Origin: CAZAGO01 sp964485045
GTDB taxonomy: Archaea > Nanobdellota > Nanobdellia > Pacearchaeales > GW2011-AR1
Length of the DNA: 9,000 bases
Direction: 5' to 3'
Assembly (NCBI GenBank): GCA_964485045.1
Contig: CAZAGO010000023.1
Span: forward strand, 1-9,000
The position numbers were made by a program, and so were the translations under genes. Below, one piece after another: positions 6,680 through 9,000 of the stretch (its first letter is position 1; each line of letters starts with the position of its first letter). The notes under the pieces were generated by a model. That model did no database searches. It saw nothing but the letters and a program-made list of their open reading frames with translations, and was not told the DNA's origin.

Positions 6680-6910
6680 TTACCATTCCCAATTATCTAA
6701 ATTTTCAATAGATTCAAATTCTTTGGTTATTTTTAAACTTTCTTCAGCCATAACTTTGCAGCCCTCAATAAGTAATTGTTCCTGTTCTCTTTGGCATTTT
6801 TCAGCAATTTTCATCAAATTCAAAATTACTTCTTCATAAGTTTCTTTATTTGATTTTAATCTATCCAAGGCATTCTTCACATTTTCATTAAGTTGAATTG
6901 TTGTTACCAT
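6680..6910 (-). CDS. Antitoxin of the MazF pair (ribbon-helix-helix like)
   Basis: 76 residues, MVTTIQLNENVKNALDRLKS..., nearly the same N-terminal pattern as the antitoxin at 1014-1220 (VTTIQL, then an ETYEE/ETYDE segment at residues 23-27). The N-terminal strand and two helices would form the DNA-binding dimer; a long helix (about 30-68) and the acidic, aromatic tail ENLDNWEW (69-76) are the likely MazF-binding part. It lies 4 nt upstream of mazF. The start at 6910 fits a TATA box 25 nt upstream (TTTATAAAC on the minus strand). The shared N-terminus with a RelE-partnered antitoxin shows one DNA-binding type used with two different toxins. Exact family naming is uncertain. Confidence 0.75.
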   Translation of the reverse strand: MVTTIQLNENVKNALDRLKSNKETYEEVILNLMKIAEKCQREQEQLLIEGCKVMAEESLKITKEFESIENLDNWEW

Positions 6911-6912
6911 AT

Positions 6913-6939
6913 AACTATAGAAGGACTATAGTTTATAAA
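6913..6939 (-). promoter_or_regulatory. Operator and TATA box of the MazF module
   Basis: A perfect inverted repeat, AACTATAG-AAGGA-CTATAGTT (6913-6933, 8-bp arms), fills the space between the minus-strand TATA box TTTATAAAC (6931-6939) and the antitoxin ATG at 6910, so it would cover the transcription start. The block TTTATAAACTATAG reads identically, in the same orientation to its gene, at the RelE-type module (981-994). Confidence 0.65.
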
Positions 6940-6971
6940 TTTTATGTTTTTATAAGAAGTTAACCTTAGCT

Positions 6972-7031
6972 TGAACGCCCCGATCGTCGACTGGAGCATC
7001 ATGGCGCATTGATGGGTGAACTCTTCGGGAT
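6972..7031 (-). pseudogene. GC-rich island B: possible tRNA-Glu-derived relic or structured RNA
   Basis: The minus strand ends TCGGGGCGTTCA (6983 to 6972), the same acceptor 3' strand and G73-like base as tRNA-Glu (8313 to 8304) plus flank. The other end of the island, minus-strand TCCCGA (7030-7025), pairs with TCGGGG to give a 6-bp acceptor-like stem; one pair is U-G only on the minus strand. An inner hairpin CATCA-TGGCGCAT-TGATG (6997-7014, plus strand) is also present. The interior is about 41 nt and lacks D- and T-arm sequence, so it is not a working tRNA. A plus-strand TATA-like element (TTTTTATAAG, 6947-6956) and a T-run at 7031-7035 leave a plus-strand small RNA possible. Confidence 0.42.
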
Positions 7032-7135
7032 TTTTATAAGATTAATTATTATTTTATCGTTGATGTTGTGTGATGGAGTCTATTTCTAAATCTTGTCGAG
7101 AAGAGCACAGCCCCAAAGTATATGAAAAAAAGAGA

Positions 7136-7174
7136 AGATTTATATATAGCAATATTACTATAATATTATAGTAA
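7136..7174 (+). promoter_or_regulatory. TATA-like region and 20-bp perfect palindrome before the MNT/HEPN pair
   Basis: TTACTATAATATTATAGTAA (7155-7174) is a perfect 20-bp palindrome 16 nt before the ATG at 7191, with ACTATA/TATAGT arms like the two toxin-antitoxin operators. TTTATATATA (7138-7147) upstream could be the TATA box with a short leader; alternatively the palindrome core itself, at the right distance for a leaderless start, is the TATA element. Either way a repressor bound there would block transcription. The protein has an HTH and may bind it; this is inference. Confidence 0.6.
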
Positions 7175-7190
7175 AATAAATTAATATAAG

Positions 7191-7793
7191 ATGATTAAAA
7201 AAAGCGAATTAAATATCATGAATCTCTTTAGAAAGGACATCTTTCTAAAAAAAACAATAAGAGAGATTTCTATTATTCTTAAAAAAGACTATCCTAATAC
7301 TTATAATGCAATTACAGAACTTGAAAAAGAGGGTTTTTTAAAAATAGAAAAAATTGGGAAATCTAAATTATGCTCTGTAAATTTGAGTCAAAAAACAATA
7401 TCACTCCTTTCTTTTTTAGATGAACAGGAATCTTTTGATGCAAACATTCCAAATATAGTCAAAATACTAGATTTTAAGGAATTTGAAGAAGATATCTTGT
7501 TAATAACAGGGAGCTACGTTTTAGGAAAACAAACAAAGGCTTCAGATATTGATTTAGTGCTAATTGTAAAAGGAAAATCTTTTGAAAAGCAGAAATTGTT
7601 TGAAAATCTTACTTCTTTAATGATTCCAAAATTTCATATTCTAGTTTTAAGTTATAAAGACTTTACGGATATGCTTTTGGACAAAAAACCAAATTTTGGA
7701 AAAGAAATATTTAATAAAAGACTAATCTTCAAAAATACAGAAAGATATTATAGTCTAATAAAAGGGGCAATTGAACATGGATTCAGAGGTTAG
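7191..7793 (+). CDS. Winged-helix/nucleotidyltransferase (MNT) protein, likely antitoxin of HEPN pair
   Basis: 200 residues with two parts. Residues about 1-70 resemble a winged helix-turn-helix (KTIREISIILKKDYPNTYNAI, 21-41, then EKEGFLKIEKIGKS, 45-58). Residues about 90-185 are a minimal nucleotidyltransferase: G107-S108 and D119-x-D121 in GSYVLGKQTKASDIDLVLIV (107-126), followed by the strand KFHILVLSYKDF (147-158). The third carboxylate often found on that strand is replaced (H149 region), as seen in other archaeal HTH-MNT proteins. In studied MntA/HepT systems the MNT protein adds AMP to the HEPN toxin and silences it. The downstream HEPN gene overlaps by 17 nt, so the two are coupled. 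The fused DNA-binding part and the upstream palindrome suggest autoregulation. Confidence 0.8.
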   Translation: MIKKSELNIMNLFRKDIFLKKTIREISIILKKDYPNTYNAITELEKEGFLKIEKIGKSKLCSVNLSQKTISLLSFLDEQESFDANIPNIVKILDFKEFEEDILLITGSYVLGKQTKASDIDLVLIVKGKSFEKQKLFENLTSLMIPKFHILVLSYKDFTDMLLDKKPNFGKEIFNKRLIFKNTERYYSLIKGAIEHGFRG

Positions 7794-8247
7794 GCTTTAT
7801 TTGCTAAGAGCAGAAGATGAATTTTTATTATCTCAAAAGGATTTGCAAATTTCAATAGATAATAAGATTAAAGACGTTTTAGGCATACCAAAAGATAAGA
7901 CATTTTATTATTCTGTGATAAGCCATGCCTATTATTCTATTTTTTATGCTGCAAAAGCTTATTTATTGCTTAAAGGGATAAAAACAAAAACTCCAAACGA
8001 GCATAAGAAAACTTTTAAGGAATTTAAGAAATTTGTAAAAGAAGGAGTTCTTGATAAAGAATTATTAAAGATATACGAAGAAGAGATAATAAAAGCGGAT
8101 TTTCTTCTTAAGATATTTCAGTCAGAGAAAAAGAAAAGAGGAACATTTACATATCAAATGAAGTCAGAATCCAATATCCCCTTTGCAAAAGAGTCCATCG
8201 AAAACGCGAGAAGATTTATTTCAAATATTAAGGCAATAGTTGAGTAG
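7777..8247 (+). CDS. HEPN-domain protein (UPF0332-like), probable toxin partner
   Basis: 156 residues from ATG 7777 (a TTG six bases earlier is also in frame). An all-helical HEPN layout: RAEDEFLLSQKD (11-22), YYSVISHAYYSIFYAAKAYLLLKG (44-67), then EHKKTFKEFKKF (75-86) and a C-terminal KRGTFTYQMKS...FAKESIENARRFI (120-148). The AYYSIFYAAKAYLL helix and the following HKKTF segment are characteristic of HEPN proteins paired with nucleotidyltransferases. I do not see the R-x4-6-H motif of the RNase-active HEPN toxins such as HepT, so ribonuclease activity is uncertain. The gene overlaps the MNT gene by 17 nt. It ends about 60 nt before the 3' end of the convergent tRNA-Glu gene. Confidence 0.8.
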   Translation: MDSEVRLYLLRAEDEFLLSQKDLQISIDNKIKDVLGIPKDKTFYYSVISHAYYSIFYAAKAYLLLKGIKTKTPNEHKKTFKEFKKFVKEGVLDKELLKIYEEEIIKADFLLKIFQSEKKKRGTFTYQMKSESNIPFAKESIENARRFISNIKAIVE

Positions 8248-8305
8248 TTAAAAAAACTTATTCTTTATTTTCAGAAATGATTAAATGCTCTTGCAGAGTG
8301 TTTAA

Positions 8306-8378
8306 CGCCCCGACCGGGATTCGAACCCGGGTTACAGCCTTGAAAGGGCTGGATCCTTGGCCTCTAGAAGATCGGGGC
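8306..8378 (-). tRNA. trnE: tRNA-Glu (anticodon UUC)
   Basis: A 73-nt cloverleaf without CCA. Acceptor GCCCCGA/TCGGGGC pairs perfectly. The D arm is TTCT-loop-AGGAT, with U11-A24, C12-G23 and U13-G22 pairs but a U10/U25 mismatch. The anticodon arm is CAGCC-CTTTCAA-GGCTG with anticodon TTC; the variable loop is TAAC; the T arm is CCGGG-TTCGAAT-CCCGG; and base 73 is G. It has no intron. The D-loop TCTAGAGGCCAAGGA, the 4-nt TAAC variable loop and G73 follow bacterial tRNA-Glu such as that of E. coli more closely than the archaeal form I know (GTGTAGTCCGGCC D-arm, A73). It reads GAA and probably GAG, and its U34 is a classic target of Elp3-dependent modification. Partial copies of both ends are nearby. 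Confidence 0.93.
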
Positions 8379-8395
8379 TTTTTTGTACTTAATTT

Positions 8396-8438
8396 CCGGT
8401 CTTCTTAACATTTTTGTTTTTAGAAGATCGGGGCTTTG
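8396..8438 (-). pseudogene. Duplicate of the tRNA-Glu 5' end with a 10-bp hairpin
   Basis: TAGAAGATCGGGGCTTT (8421-8437) repeats 8365-8381 exactly, that is, the first 14 nt of tRNA-Glu plus 3 nt of its 5' flank, displaced 56 bp upstream of the gene. The rest of the tRNA is absent. The copy pairs with CCGGTCTTCT (8396-8405): a 10-bp stem with one G-U pair to AGAAGATCGG (8422-8431), loop 16 nt, followed on the plus strand by a T-rich stretch. It may be a tRNA relic, a terminator-like hairpin, or both. Confidence 0.5.
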
Positions 8439-8558
8439 TTTTTATGTTATTATAATTTTATTTTTTTTACAAATTTATTTGAGTCTATTTAACTTAGGTT
8501 AAAAACTCTAAAGCTATCTCTATGAAAGAAAAAACTGGTTTTTAAACATAACTAAATC

Positions 8559-8744
8559 TTACTTCTTTTCTGGGATGATTATCCAGCATATGAGATAAGC
8601 AATAACTCCTGCTCCCCATAAAAGAGATGCTAAAGCCCATAAGATTCTTACCAGTGTAGGGTCTGTATCTAAATATTCTGCAATTCCAGAACAAACGCCT
8701 CCTAGTAATTTATCTTTCTTGTTTCTGTAAATTCTTTTTTTCAT
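8559..8744 (-). CDS. PspC-domain small membrane protein
   Basis: 61 residues, starting MKKRIYRNKKDKLLGGVCSG. The PspC signature covers the whole protein: RNKKDKLLGGVCSGIAEYL (7-25), DPTLVRILWAL (28-38), then a hydrophobic segment (about 34-57, ASLLWGAGVIAYLICWIIIP) and a short basic end. PspC domains in bacteria act in envelope-stress responses at the membrane; single-domain forms are common in archaea and their role is not established. I start it at ATG 8744. The frame is open 26 codons further upstream, but that part merely translates the duplicated tRNA-Ile 3' end and is not part of the domain. No clear TATA box lies at the usual distance. The gene follows tRNA-Ile on the same strand, so read-through is possible. 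Confidence 0.9.
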   Translation of the reverse strand: MKKRIYRNKKDKLLGGVCSGIAEYLDTDPTLVRILWALASLLWGAGVIAYLICWIIIPEKK

Positions 8745-8753
8745 TTTTATAAT

Positions 8754-8781
8754 TTTTATGAGCCTACACGGATTTGGGCTC
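8754..8781 (-). pseudogene. Collapsed tRNA-Ile relic (duplicate 3' end, mini-helix)
   Basis: Positions 8754-8776 are identical over 23 nt to 8836-8858: the last 18 nt of tRNA-Ile (acceptor 3' strand, base 73 and the 3' half of the T arm) plus 5 nt of downstream flank. On the minus strand this copy is preceded by GAGCC (8781-8777), the first five bases of the same tRNA, so GAGCC-loop-GGCTC folds into a mini acceptor helix. It looks like a tandem tRNA-Ile copy whose middle was deleted. It lies 10 nt before the PspC start codon. Confidence 0.6.
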
Positions 8782-8799
8782 TCGTAAACTCGGCCTGCA

Positions 8800-8817
8800 T
8801 TTTGAATAAATTCAAAA
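8800..8817. repeat. Short inverted repeat between the two tRNA-Ile 3' ends
   Basis: TTTTGAAT-AA-ATTCAAAA, 8-bp arms with a 2-nt centre, lies between the true tRNA-Ile 3' end and its duplicate. It could be a transcription stop signal after the tRNA or a chance AT-rich palindrome. Confidence 0.35.
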
Positions 8818-8840
8818 CACAAACAAGTTCAAATCTTTTA

Positions 8841-8974
8841 TGAGCCTACACGGATTTGAACCGTGGACCCCCGCCTTTCTTAGTAAGTTTTTTGAACTGA
8901 ACTGTGAAAAACATATTCCTAATGGAATAAGCTCTTATAAGAGCGGTGCTCTAACCAGGCTGAGCTATAGGCTC
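8841..8974 (-). tRNA. trnI: tRNA-Ile (anticodon UAU) with a 59-nt intron
   Basis: The spliced tRNA is 75 nt without CCA. Acceptor GAGCCTA/TAGGCTC is perfect; the D arm is GCTC-AGCCTGGTTA-GAGC, typical of archaeal tRNA-Ile. The anticodon arm is CCGCT-CTTATAA-GGCGG (one U-G pair); the variable loop is GGGTC; the T arm is CACGG-TTCAAAT-CCGTG; and base 73 is A. The loop gives anticodon TAT at 34-36. Most archaea read AUA with a CAU tRNA carrying agmatidine; a UAU tRNA-Ile is reported only in a few lineages, among them, as I recall, Nanoarchaeum. The genes here use AUA codons freely. No promoter is visible before the window ends. The 3' end is duplicated at 8754-8776. Confidence 0.9.
8877..8935 (-). 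other. Archaeal tRNA intron at position 37/38 of tRNA-Ile
   Basis: The 59-nt insert falls between A37 and A38. The junction fits the bulge-helix-bulge rule: CTTA (tRNA 32-35) pairs with TAAG near the intron 3' end, leaving 3-nt bulges TA/A and AA/A with the cuts after the second base of each. The helix inside the intron next to the bulges is weak, so this may be a relaxed form. The intron has its own hairpin, TATTCC-ATTA-GGAATA. Confidence 0.82.
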
Positions 8975-9000
8975 ACATAGTATTGAATGAAATGAAATAC

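Noticed and set aside
7012..7089. A 25-codon hydrophobic reading frame in island B, also starting ATGGGTGAAC, resembling a small membrane toxin.
   Set aside because: There is no TATA box about 25 nt upstream and no ribosome binding site; the shared start sequence with island A belongs to the GC-rich segments. Chance hydrophobicity is common in AT-rich DNA.
6942..7140. C/D box or H/ACA guide RNA around the TGATG sequences (7010, 7062, 7072).
   Set aside because: No CTGA box pairs with them at guide spacing on either strand, and no ANA-tailed hairpin with a pseudouridylation pocket is evident.
6242..8440. Split (trans-spliced) tRNA halves, as in Nanoarchaeum.
   Set aside because: An intact tRNA-Glu is present, and the partial copies contain only acceptor-end sequence, with no half anticodon arm or complementary leader at a junction.
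8745..8822. Longer PspC protein beginning at 8822.
   Set aside because: The extra 26 residues are a translation of the duplicated tRNA-Ile 3' end; the PspC domain is complete from 8744.
1..9000. CRISPR array or insertion sequence.
   Set aside because: No regularly spaced repeats and no transposase or integrase gene; the only direct repeats are the tRNA-derived ones listed.

Overview
The window looks like part of the genome of a small, AT-rich archaeon, most likely a DPANN-type lineage (Woesearchaeota/Pacearchaeota-like); the lineage is inference. The archaeal signs are direct. Several genes start about 24-26 nt after the centre of a TATA box with no ribosome binding site (leaderless starts). 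One tRNA carries a 59-nt intron at 37/38 with a bulge-helix-bulge-type junction. The Elp3 has the short C-x4-C-x2-C cluster usual in archaea. Intergenic regions are mostly short and convergent genes meet or overlap at their stop codons.

Left half (1-5290) is mostly housekeeping. It holds the 3' end of an unknown gene, a Trm9-like methyltransferase (-), a RelE-like toxin-antitoxin pair (+), elp3 (+), an MFS transporter (-) and a circularly permuted YlqF/RbgA-type GTPase (-). Elp3 (cm5U34 chemistry) and the Trm9-like enzyme (methylation of cm5U34 in eukaryotes) form a plausible tRNA wobble-uridine pathway, with the toxin-antitoxin pair lying between them. Two U34 tRNAs, Glu(UUC) and Ile(UAU), lie in the same window and are candidate substrates.

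Middle (5291-6241): a short helical protein of unknown function and a type IV prepilin-like membrane protein with a cysteine cluster, each with its own TATA box.

Right half (6242-9000) is an accessory region organised around tRNA sequence. It holds a MazF-type pair (-), an HTH-nucleotidyltransferase/HEPN pair (+), tRNA-Glu(UUC) (-), a PspC-domain protein (-) and tRNA-Ile(UAU) with intron (-). Scattered among them are partial copies of the two tRNAs. A 12-mer matching the tRNA-Glu 3' end occurs on both sides of the MazF module, the tRNA-Glu 5' end is repeated upstream of the gene, and the tRNA-Ile 3' end is repeated just upstream of the PspC gene as a collapsed mini-helix. The three toxin-antitoxin-like modules, of different protein types, all carry an inverted repeat with ACTATA/TATAGT arms at their promoters.

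Most notable: the shared operator-like repeat across three unrelated modules, the tRNA-end repeats flanking accessory genes, the tRNA-Ile with a UAU anticodon, and a tRNA-Glu that resembles the bacterial form.
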